Positions 6,564 to 12,263 of a DNA stretch of 12,462 bases are shown piece after piece (position 1 is the stretch's first letter; every line of letters starts with the position of its first letter). The notes beneath the pieces were generated by a model that saw nothing but the letters and a program-made list of their open reading frames with translations, had not been told where the DNA came from and searched no databases. This DNA comes from DATDAH01 sp036525535 (GTDB lineage Bacteria; Actinomycetota; Acidimicrobiia; Acidimicrobiales; DATDAH01): positions 1 through 12,462 of the forward strand of contig DATDAH010000284.1 in assembly GCA_036525535.1 (NCBI GenBank), given 5' to 3'. The position numbers and the translations under genes are program-made.

Positions 6564-7129
6564 CCCTGGCTCGCCTGCTGGCGCTCGGGCTGCTCGAGGG
6601 CGTAGCCCCGCGAGCGGACGGTGCGGATGGCCAGGCCGAGCGGCTCGAGCCGGCGCCGGAGGCGGAGGACGTGGACGTCGAGAGCGTTGCGGGCGGGGAT
6701 CCGCTCGGGCCAGCCGGCTCGGGCGAGGGCGTCACGGCTGACCACCGCACCGAAGCGGTCGACCAGCACGGCCGCCAGCCGGTAGTCGACCGGCGGCAGG
6801 GACACCCAGTTCCGGCCCATGCGGAGCACGCCGCCTTCTTCGAGCACCGGGCGCACGGCGTCCCTGTCCCGGAACCGGCGCTCCAGGCCGGCCAGGCGGG
6901 CCATCATGTCGACCTCCTGGGCCGGGACCCGGATCCAGTCCTCGAGGTCGTCGGAGGGAAGGGGCGGGGCCGCTCCGCTCTCGACCAGCAGGAGGCGGGG
7001 CCGGTGCTCGGACCGCAGGGTGTCGAGGCGATCCTCCTCGCCTGGCCAGCGGACCATGGCGACGTCGGCGCCGGTCATGGCAAGGGTGTCAGTGGTGCCG
7101 CTCACGGGTTCGGCCGGCGGGGAAGTCAT
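6560..7129 (-). CDS. Orphan OmpR/PhoB-type winged-helix regulator, candidate GlnR-like nitrogen regulator
   Basis: The protein has 189 residues from the ATG at 7129; a GTG at 7132 is equally possible, and the frame stays open further upstream with low-complexity sequence. Residues about 97-178 are a trans_reg_C winged helix: DYRLAAVLVDRFGAVVSRDALARAGW, recognition helix RNALDVHVLRLRRRLEPLG, and wing AIRTVRSRGYALE. The N-terminal domain (about 21-90) is much shorter than a receiver and lacks the usual acidic pocket. LLLVE at 46-50 either puts Glu where the phospho-Asp would be, or corresponds to the beta4 region of GlnR-like receivers. Together with the adjacent amtB-glnK genes and GlnR-like 11-bp arrays, including one before this gene, this suggests a phosphorylation-independent nitrogen regulator. 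The DNA-binding domain is firm; the GlnR role is inference. Confidence 0.82.
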   Translation of the reverse strand: MTSPPAEPVSGTTDTLAMTGADVAMVRWPGEEDRLDTLRSEHRPRLLLVESGAAPPLPSDDLEDWIRVPAQEVDMMARLAGLERRFRDRDAVRPVLEEGGVLRMGRNWVSLPPVDYRLAAVLVDRFGAVVSRDALARAGWPERIPARNALDVHVLRLRRRLEPLGLAIRTVRSRGYALEQPERQQASQG

Positions 7130-7139
7130 CACAGTGGTC

Positions 7140-7182
7140 ACCGTAGGAAGTCGATGTGTCGCGATTGTTTCGCGGTGATGAA
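7140..7182 (-). promoter_or_regulatory. Probable promoter and GlnR-like site of the regulator operon
   Basis: Read on the - strand: TTCAT-n6-GAAAC-n6-GACAC-n10-TACGGT. The 5-mers lie at 7178-7182, 7167-7171 and 7156-7160; the -10-like hexamer is at 7140-7145. The GTG at 7132 begins 7 nt after the hexamer, so the transcript may be leaderless. The 11-bp spacing and the 10-nt gap match the array before the first amtB, suggesting autoregulation. No -35 consensus is seen, as expected for an activator-dependent promoter. Confidence 0.55.
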
Positions 7183-7217
7183 CGGTCGGGCTTGGTCCGG
7201 ACCACAGGGGACGGGAA

Positions 7218-7251
7218 GGGGTGGCGCCGCCGTCGCCGGCGGCTCCACCCC
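7218..7251 (-). terminator. Strong hairpin downstream of the second glnK
   Basis: The arms pair 7 bp (7218-7224 with 7245-7251), then one C/T mismatch, then 6 bp (7226-7231 with 7238-7243), around a 6-nt loop. The hairpin begins 14 nt after the glnK stop. It is followed by a pyrimidine-rich but T-poor stretch on the - strand, so it is a plausible GC-rich terminator without a classic T-tract. It separates the amtB-glnK unit from the regulator promoter. Confidence 0.65.
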
Positions 7252-7265
7252 GACGGACCCGGTCT

Positions 7266-7607
7266 TCAGACGGCGTCGTCACCGACCTCGCCCGTGCGCA
7301 CGCGCTGCACTGTGCCCAGGTCGACCGTCCAGATCTTCCCGTCGCCGATCTTGCCGGTCTGGGCCGACGAGGCGATGGCCTCGACGGCCCGACCGACCTC
7401 GGACGACGGGACGATCAGCTCGACCTTCACCTTGGGGACGAAGTCGATCTGGTACTCCGAGCCCCGGAAGGTCTCGGTCTTGCCGCCCTGGCGGCCGTAG
7501 CCCTGGACCTCACTGACGGTGAGGCCCATGAGCCCGGCCCCCTGCAACGCCGACTTCACGTCGTCGAGCTTGAAGGGCTTGATGATGGCGGTCACGAGAT
7601 GGGGCAT
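7266..7607 (-). CDS. glnK: PII signal-transduction protein (GlnK/GlnB family), second copy
   Basis: The protein has 113 residues, the standard PII length, with RBS AGGAG 8 nt before ATG. Seen: the N-terminal strand VTAIIKPFKLDDVKSAL, the T-loop YGRQGGKTETFRGSEYQIDFVPK with Tyr52 at the position modified by GlnD in many bacteria, the B-loop TGKIGDGKIW, and the C-terminal RVRTGEVGDDAV. PII trimers bind ATP/ADP and 2-oxoglutarate and, in GlnK form, insert T-loops into AmtB to block ammonium uptake. The gene lies 61 nt after the longer amtB, so it is likely its partner. It differs from the other copy in the T-loop (ETFRGSEY against EVYRGAEY) and in the C-terminal third, so the copies are not a recent duplication. 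No glnD is seen next to it. Confidence 0.95.
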   Translation of the reverse strand: MPHLVTAIIKPFKLDDVKSALQGAGLMGLTVSEVQGYGRQGGKTETFRGSEYQIDFVPKVKVELIVPSSEVGRAVEAIASSAQTGKIGDGKIWTVDLGTVQRVRTGEVGDDAV

Positions 7608-7668
7608 GTGGTCTTCTCCTCAGAAGGGGCCAGGCGGGTGCCCGGGCGTTCGATGGGGGTTGGTTCCG

Positions 7669-9255
7669 TCAACGGGATTCCTCCACCGGGACGCCGCTGT
7701 CGGCGCTGCTGGCGATGCTGGAGGCGAAGTCACCCGCTCCCGGGGGTGATGTGTAGCCCACGCCCTGACCGAACTCCATGTGGTAGGCGGTGAGCCCGTG
7801 CTCGACGATGTCGATGCCCTCGAGCTCGCCGTCCCGGTCGATGCGCAGCGTCCCCGTGGCGTTCACGGCGTACATCAGGGCGAACGCGGCCAGCGAGATG
7901 ACGACCACGCAGGTCAGGCTGCCGATGAACTGGGCCTTGAGCTGGTCCAGGCCCCCTCCGTAGAAGAGTCCTTCGACGACGCCACCGGAGGTGTCCGCCC
8001 CGAGCGGTCCGGGGATCCCGAAGTCACCGGTGGCGAAGAGCCCGACGGCCAGGGTGCCCCAGATGCCGCAGAACCCGTGGACGGCGACCGCCCCGATGGG
8101 ATCGTCGACGCGACGGGCCTCCAGGAAGTCGATCCCGAGCGGGACCACGATCCCGGCTACGCAACCGATGATCACCGCACCCAGCGGTGAGATCCAGTAG
8201 CAGGGTGCCGTGACGGCCACCAGGCCGCCCAAGAAGCCGTTGATGGTCATCCCGACGTCCCACTTCTTCGACCTCGGGTAGACGAACGCCATGGCCATCA
8301 ACCCGCCGGCGGCTGCGGCCAACGTGGTGTTGGCCGCGACCCGGCCGATCCCCTCGTAGTCCAGGGCCGAGAGCGTGGAGCCGGGGTTGAAGCCGTACCA
8401 GCCGAACCAGAGGATCACCGCGCCGATGGCGGCGATGTTCAGGTCGTGGGGCGCCGTCGGGCCGCCGCCGTCCTTGGCGAACTTCCGCCCGAGGCGGGGG
8501 CCGAGGACGATGGCGCCGGCCAGGGCGATGAACCCGCCGACCGTGTGGACCACGGTGGAGCCGGCGAAGTCACGGAAGAGCGCGCCGCCGGTGAAGTCGT
8601 TCAGGAAGCTTGGGGTCATGTTGCCGAGCCAGCCGCCGGGGCCCCAGACCCAGTGCGCGAAGATCGGGTAGATGATCGCCGAGACACCAGCGCTGTAGAG
8701 CAGGTCCCCCTTGAAGCCGGTCCGTCCGACCATGGCCCCGGAGGTGATGGTCGAGCAGGTGTCGGCGAAGGCGAACTGGAACAGCCAGAACGCGAGGAAA
8801 CCGATGCCCGTCGTGCCGTAGGTGGCCGGAGCGTCGGACAGGAAGAAGAACTCGTGCCCGATCAGGCCGTTGCCGGTGCCGAACTGGAAGGCGAAGCCGA
8901 CGGCCCAGTACAGGATCCCGCACAGGCAGGTGTCGACGATGCACTCCATCATGATGTTGGCGCTCTCCCGGGAACGGGCGAAGCCCGCTTCCAGGGCCAT
9001 GAAGCCCGCCTGCATGAAGAACACCAGGAAGGCCGCCACCAGCGTCCACATGGTGTTGATCGGGTTGACGAGGTCGTCCGACACCGTCGCCGCCTCTTGG
9101 AGGCCGGCGGCCTCCGCGACGTTCCCGAAGAGCCAGATGAAGGCCTGCATCAGGGCCAGCGCCCCGAGGATGCCCAACATCTTCCCACCGAGGATGGTGC
9201 CGAACACCTTTCTCGTGTCCCGGTCCCTGAACCGGGAAAGCTTGTACTTGGTCAT
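7669..9255 (-). CDS. amtB: Ammonium transporter, long AMT1-like form (528 residues)
   Basis: This is a trimeric ammonium channel/transporter of the plasma membrane. Seen: a charged N-terminus (1-25), an extra hydrophobic segment (about 28-50) that could be a signal peptide, then the Amt core: FFMQAGFMALEAGFARSR (79-96), FQFAFADTCSTITSGAMVGR (159-178) in the Phe-gate region, HWVWGPGGWLG (201-211), DFAGSTVVH with first pore His237, FGWYGFNPGS (284-293), and VHGFCGIWG with second pore His393. The tail LEGIDIVEHG matches the GlnK-contact region; about 35 extra polar residues follow. A -10-like TAGGTT sits 8 nt before this ATG, suggesting a leaderless start; the ATG at 9180, preceded by GGTGGG, is an alternative that removes the charged N-terminus. 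It pairs with the downstream glnK. Confidence 0.94.
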   Translation of the reverse strand: MTKYKLSRFRDRDTRKVFGTILGGKMLGILGALALMQAFIWLFGNVAEAAGLQEAATVSDDLVNPINTMWTLVAAFLVFFMQAGFMALEAGFARSRESANIMMECIVDTCLCGILYWAVGFAFQFGTGNGLIGHEFFFLSDAPATYGTTGIGFLAFWLFQFAFADTCSTITSGAMVGRTGFKGDLLYSAGVSAIIYPIFAHWVWGPGGWLGNMTPSFLNDFTGGALFRDFAGSTVVHTVGGFIALAGAIVLGPRLGRKFAKDGGGPTAPHDLNIAAIGAVILWFGWYGFNPGSTLSALDYEGIGRVAANTTLAAAAGGLMAMAFVYPRSKKWDVGMTINGFLGGLVAVTAPCYWISPLGAVIIGCVAGIVVPLGIDFLEARRVDDPIGAVAVHGFCGIWGTLAVGLFATGDFGIPGPLGADTSGGVVEGLFYGGGLDQLKAQFIGSLTCVVVISLAAFALMYAVNATGTLRIDRDGELEGIDIVEHGLTAYHMEFGQGVGYTSPPGAGDFASSIASSADSGVPVEESR

Positions 9256-9263
9256 GGCGGCGC

Positions 9264-9306
9264 AACCTACGAAGCAGGTGTTGCCCGTCTGTGTGGCCCC
9301 GGTGAC
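9264..9306 (-). promoter_or_regulatory. Probable promoter and degenerate GlnR-like site of the long amtB
   Basis: Read on the - strand: GTCAC-n6-CACAC-n6-GCAAC-n10-TAGGTT. The 5-mers are at 9302-9306, 9291-9295 and 9280-9284; the -10-like hexamer is at 9264-9269. The ATG at 9255 follows the hexamer by 8 nt, fitting a leaderless mRNA. GTCAC matches gTnAC and GCAAC is the same last element as before the first amtB, but CACAC departs from GaAAC at two bases. The shared 10-nt gap to the hexamer supports it. Confidence 0.5.
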
Positions 9307-9336
9307 ACCTGGGGGTCGAAGTTCTGTCGAAAATCT

Positions 9337-9379
9337 GAACGACCGGGGAGCGGCCTTCGCGGCTCGTCCCCGGTCGTTC
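9337..9379 (-). terminator. Perfect 13-bp stem-loop terminator after the first glnK
   Basis: The arms GAACGACCGGGGA (9337-9349) and TCCCCGGTCGTTC (9367-9379) are exact inverse complements around a 17-nt loop. On the - strand the stem is followed by AGATTTTCG, a short T-run. It begins 17 nt after the glnK stop. This is a good intrinsic terminator and shows that the two amtB-glnK pairs are separate transcription units. Confidence 0.82.
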
Positions 9380-9396
9380 GGTGCGTCGTCGCTGAC

Positions 9397-9735
9397 CTAG
9401 ACGGCGTCGGCCCCCTTCTCGCCGGTCCGGATGCGGGTGATGTCGAACACGTCGCTCACCCACACCTTGCCGTCGCCGATGTCGCCGGTGTTGGCGGCGG
9501 CGATCAGGGCCTCGACGACCGCGGCGACGTCAGCGTCGTCGACCACCGCGTCCAGCCGGACCTTGGGTACCAGGTCGACCTGGTACTCGGCCCCGCGGTA
9601 CACCTCGGTGTGACCACCTTGGCGCCCGAACCCCTTGACCTCGGTGACGGTCATGCCTTGCACGCCCGCCCCCTTCATCGCCGTCTTCACGTCGTCCAGC
9701 TTGAACGGCTTGATGACTGCCGTGATCTGCTTCAT
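9397..9735 (-). CDS. glnK: PII signal-transduction protein (GlnK family), first copy
   Basis: The protein has 112 residues, with RBS AAGGA about 7 nt before ATG. Seen: MKQITAVIKPFKLDDVKTAM, the T-loop FGRQGGHTEVYRGAEYQVDLVPK with Tyr51 (uridylylation/adenylylation site in GlnB/GlnK proteins) and Tyr46, the B-loop TGDIGDGKVWV, and the C-terminal RIRTGEKGADAV. It is a full-length canonical PII sensor of 2-oxoglutarate and ATP/ADP. It lies 28 nt after the first amtB with no promoter in the gap, so amtB and glnK are co-transcribed, the usual arrangement for the transporter and its regulator. A perfect 13-bp terminator follows. In actinobacteria the T-loop tyrosine is typically adenylylated by GlnD; no glnD is visible here. 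Confidence 0.96.
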   Translation of the reverse strand: MKQITAVIKPFKLDDVKTAMKGAGVQGMTVTEVKGFGRQGGHTEVYRGAEYQVDLVPKVRLDAVVDDADVAAVVEALIAAANTGDIGDGKVWVSDVFDITRIRTGEKGADAV

Positions 9736-9763
9736 GTCACAGTTCCTTTCGTCGTCGTTGCCG

Positions 9764-11029
9764 TTAGGAGTGGTCCGCCAGGTTGTACCCGGCTTCGGCG
9801 TGTTGGCTCAGATCCAGGCCGGTCAGTTCGTCGGCTTCGCTGACGCGGAGGCCGATGGTCATGTCGATGACCTTGCCGATGATCATCGTGGCCACGAAGG
9901 CGAAGCCGATGGTGGCCGCCGCGGCGATGGCCTGGTCGAGCAAGAGGTCGGCGCCGCCACCGAGGAACAGGCCCTCGTTGGTGACCAGGCCGTTGATGCT
10001 GGAGTCGGCGAAGAGCCCGAGAGCGAGGGTGCCGAAGAGGCCCCCGATCAGGTGCACGCCGACCACGTCGAGGGAGTCGTCGTAGCCGAACTTGTACTTC
10101 ATCGAGATGGCGAAGTAGCAGACCACGCCGACCCCCAGGCCGATGTACAGCGGGGACAGCCCGCCGACGAAGCCGGCGCAGGGGGTGATGGCGACCAGGC
10201 CGGCGACGGCACCGGAGCAGGCCCCCAGCGTGGTGGGGTGCCCGTCCTTGAGCCACTCGACGACGAGCCAGGCGATCATCCCCGCCGCGGCCGCGACGAA
10301 CGTGTTCATGAAGGCGGCGGCCGCGATGCCGTCGGCAGCCAGGGCCGAGCCGGCGTTGAAGCCGAACCACCCGAAGAACAGGATGCCCGTGCCCAACATG
10401 GTCATCGTCAGGTTGTGGGGCGGCATCGGCGTGTCCGGCCAACCCTTGCGCCTGCCCAGCAGGAGGACGAGCGCCAGTGCCGCGGCCCCGGCGTTCATGT
10501 GGACCACGGCGCCACCGGCGAAGTCGAGGGCGCCGAGGTCGGCCAGCCAGCCACCGGCGAAGACCCAGTGGGCCACCGGGCTGTAGACCAGGATGGCCCA
10601 GAGCGGGATGAACAGCGCCCAAGCCGCGAACTTCAGGCGGTCGGCCACGGCGCCACTGATCAGGGCGGGCGTGATCACCGCGAAGGTCAGCTGGAAGGCG
10701 CTGAAGACGACCACGGGGATCGTGAGGGCGCCGAAGAACTGGTTCGTGCCCAGATCGCCGGGCAGCACCGAGTACAGGTCCTTGGCCCCGAGGAACTCGA
10801 AGTCGCCGAGCCAGCCGGCGTCACCGGAGCTGCCGAAGGCCAGCGTGAAGCCCACGATGACCCAGAGCACCGGGATGATGCCCACGCAGTACAGGTTCAT
10901 CATGAGCATGTTGAGGACGTTCTTCGAGCGGGTCATGCCGCCGTAGAAGAGCGCCAGGCCCGGGGTCATGAACAGCACCAGGGCGCTGCTCATCAGCACC
11001 CAGGCTGTTGCGCCCGCGTCGTACTCCAT
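9764..11029 (-). CDS. amtB: Ammonium transporter, canonical AmtB form (421 residues)
   Basis: The start is the ATG at 11029 (MEYDAGATAWVLMSSALVLF), preceded by AGGAGAGGG; the open frame extends upstream to 11098, but that part runs through the promoter and has no transporter character. Eleven TM segments are expected. Seen: MTPGLALFYGGMTRSKNVL (21-39), FQLTFAVITPALISGAVADR (112-131) with Phe116 in the gate region, HWVFAGGWL (154-162), DFAGGAVVHMNAG with pore His177, FGWFGFNAGS (219-228), and VGVHLIGGLFG with pore His326. The tail EADELTGLDLSQHAEAGY is the GlnK-contact region. It is closer to bacterial AmtB than the other, AMT1-like copy. It is followed by glnK and preceded by the best GlnR-like site in the window, so expression in nitrogen limitation is likely. 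Confidence 0.96.
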   Translation of the reverse strand: MEYDAGATAWVLMSSALVLFMTPGLALFYGGMTRSKNVLNMLMMNLYCVGIIPVLWVIVGFTLAFGSSGDAGWLGDFEFLGAKDLYSVLPGDLGTNQFFGALTIPVVVFSAFQLTFAVITPALISGAVADRLKFAAWALFIPLWAILVYSPVAHWVFAGGWLADLGALDFAGGAVVHMNAGAAALALVLLLGRRKGWPDTPMPPHNLTMTMLGTGILFFGWFGFNAGSALAADGIAAAAFMNTFVAAAAGMIAWLVVEWLKDGHPTTLGACSGAVAGLVAITPCAGFVGGLSPLYIGLGVGVVCYFAISMKYKFGYDDSLDVVGVHLIGGLFGTLALGLFADSSINGLVTNEGLFLGGGADLLLDQAIAAAATIGFAFVATMIIGKVIDMTIGLRVSEADELTGLDLSQHAEAGYNLADHS

Positions 11030-11066
11030 GTGGAAGGTCCCTCTCCTGAGTCGATGTGACCGCCGG

Positions 11067-11120
11067 AGTGTGCGGGACCAAAGTTGCGCCGGAGTCACCC
11101 GACTGTTTCGTCCCTGTGAA
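11067..11120 (-). promoter_or_regulatory. GlnR-box array and promoter of the amtB-glnK operon
   Basis: Read on the - strand: TTCAC-n6-GAAAC-n6-GTGAC-n6-GCAAC-n10-CACACT. The four 5-mers occupy 11116-11120, 11105-11109, 11094-11098 and 11083-11087, exactly 11 bp apart; the -10-like hexamer is 11067-11072. The known GlnR consensus of streptomycetes and mycobacteria is gTnAC-n6-GaAAC in tandem. No -35 consensus is seen, consistent with activation by a bound regulator. The leader would be about 30 nt and carries the AGGAGAGGG ribosome site. Confidence 0.75.
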
Positions 11121-11124
11121 CTGT

Positions 11125-11142
11125 CTGACGGGAGCCTGACGG
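11125..11142. repeat. 11-bp spaced direct repeat CTGACGG
   Basis: CTGACGG occurs at 11125-11131 and 11136-11142, a period of 11 bp. The two copies continue the helical phase of the GlnR-like 5-mers at 11083-11120. They do not fit the GTnAC/GaAAC consensus, so they may be weak extra contacts or chance. Confidence 0.35.
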
Positions 11143-11175
11143 TGGTCTTCGGCCATCTGTCGCCCTCGCGTCAGC

Positions 11176-12240
11176 TCAGCGCAAGCGCAGGGCCACCTCG
11201 TTGGCCAGCAGCCGCCCGCGCCGGGTCAGGACCGCGCGTTCGCCGTCGACGGTGACCAGGCCGGGGAGGTCCTCCAGCGGGAGGGCCTCGGCGGGGACGC
11301 CCACCCGCAGGCGCAGCGCGAGCTGCAGGCCCTCCAACCGACGCTCGTCGGGACCGAGGGCCTCGTCGGCCGCCTCCACGGAGCGCCCGTCCTCGACGGC
11401 GTCGATGTAGCGCTCCGGCGTGCGCACGTTCCACCATCGCCGTCCGTGGCGATGGGCGTGGGCGGCGCAGCCGAGGCCCAGGTACTCCCCCTGGGACCAG
11501 TACAGCCGGTTGTGACGACACTCGTGGCCGGGCCGGGCCCAGTTGGAGACCTCGTACCAGTCCAGGCCCGCCGCGGTGAGGAGGTCGTCGGCCAGCTCGT
11601 ACTTGTCGGCCTGGTCGTCGTCGTCGGGATGCCGGTCCGGGTCGTCGGCCAGCGGGGTGCCCGCCTCCACCGTCAGCCCGTAGGCCGACACGTGCGGCGG
11701 CTCGAGCGCCAGGACCTCATCGAGGGTCCGGTGCCAGTCGTCCAGGGACTCCCCCGCGGCCCCGTAGATGATGTCCAGGTTGAAGGTCAGGCCCCCGGCC
11801 CGGGCCAGCTCGACGCACCGGCGCACGTTGGCCGGGTCGTGGGCCCGGCCGAGCGACTCCAGGACGTGGGGCACCATCGACTGCACGCCGAACGACAGCC
11901 GGTTGACTCCACCGGCGGCGTAGGCCTCCACCAGCTCTGGCGTCACGGTGTCGGGGTTGCACTCGACGGTCACCTCCGCCCCGGGGGCGAGGGGCAGCTC
12001 ATCCAGCACGGCCAGGAGGCCTTCGGCCGGGACCATCGACGGCGTGCCGCCACCGACGAACACACTGGTCACCGGTGGCAGGTCCTCGTCCGCCACCGCC
12101 TCGACCGCTTGCCGGTGCAGGGCCGCCAGGTACTGCCCCGTCAGGTCGTGGCGGTCGTCCCATGCCGCGAAGGCGCAGTAGTCACACCGATGCGCGCAGA
12201 AGGGCACATGCACGTAGATGCCGAAGGGGTGGTCGGCCAC
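11176..12240 (-). CDS. hemW: HemW-like radical SAM heme chaperone (coproporphyrinogen-oxidase-like)
   Basis: The protein has 354 residues with a GTG start; an in-frame TAG lies 9 nt upstream, so no earlier start is possible. A TAGCCT -10-like hexamer 6 nt before GTG hints at a leaderless mRNA. Seen: the radical SAM cluster motif CAHRCDYCAF (Cys15, 19, 22), GGGTPS (63-68), ECNPD (93-97), FGVQS (117-121), DIIYG (156-160), and YEVSNWARPGHECRHNRLYW (229-248) followed by GLGCAAHA, all in HemW/HemN order. The CX3CX2CxF form and the length match HemW rather than true HemN, which has an extra cysteine. HemW binds heme and inserts it into respiratory enzymes, so it should not be called an oxygen-independent coproporphyrinogen oxidase without test. 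The C-terminal domain is complete. Confidence 0.93.
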   Translation of the reverse strand: MADHPFGIYVHVPFCAHRCDYCAFAAWDDRHDLTGQYLAALHRQAVEAVADEDLPPVTSVFVGGGTPSMVPAEGLLAVLDELPLAPGAEVTVECNPDTVTPELVEAYAAGGVNRLSFGVQSMVPHVLESLGRAHDPANVRRCVELARAGGLTFNLDIIYGAAGESLDDWHRTLDEVLALEPPHVSAYGLTVEAGTPLADDPDRHPDDDDQADKYELADDLLTAAGLDWYEVSNWARPGHECRHNRLYWSQGEYLGLGCAAHAHRHGRRWWNVRTPERYIDAVEDGRSVEAADEALGPDERRLEGLQLALRLRVGVPAEALPLEDLPGLVTVDGERAVLTRRGRLLANEVALRLR

Positions 12241-12263
12241 CCTCGAAGGCTACGGAGAAAGGG

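Noticed and set aside
7130..7282. N-terminal extension of the regulator up to an ATG at 7282
   Set aside because: It would run through the probable promoter and the terminator hairpin at 7218-7251 and encodes low-complexity sequence.
8446..11059. Long + strand open frames (465 and 474 codons) opposite the amtB and glnK genes
   Set aside because: They are antisense shadows of clearly recognisable transporters and PII proteins. Their translations are Gly/Asp/Glu/Arg-rich low complexity without membrane or domain features.
11030..11098. N-terminal extension of the first amtB to the ATG at 11098
   Set aside because: It overlaps the GlnR-like site and the -10-like hexamer; the ATG at 11029 has a ribosome site and the normal Amt N-terminus.
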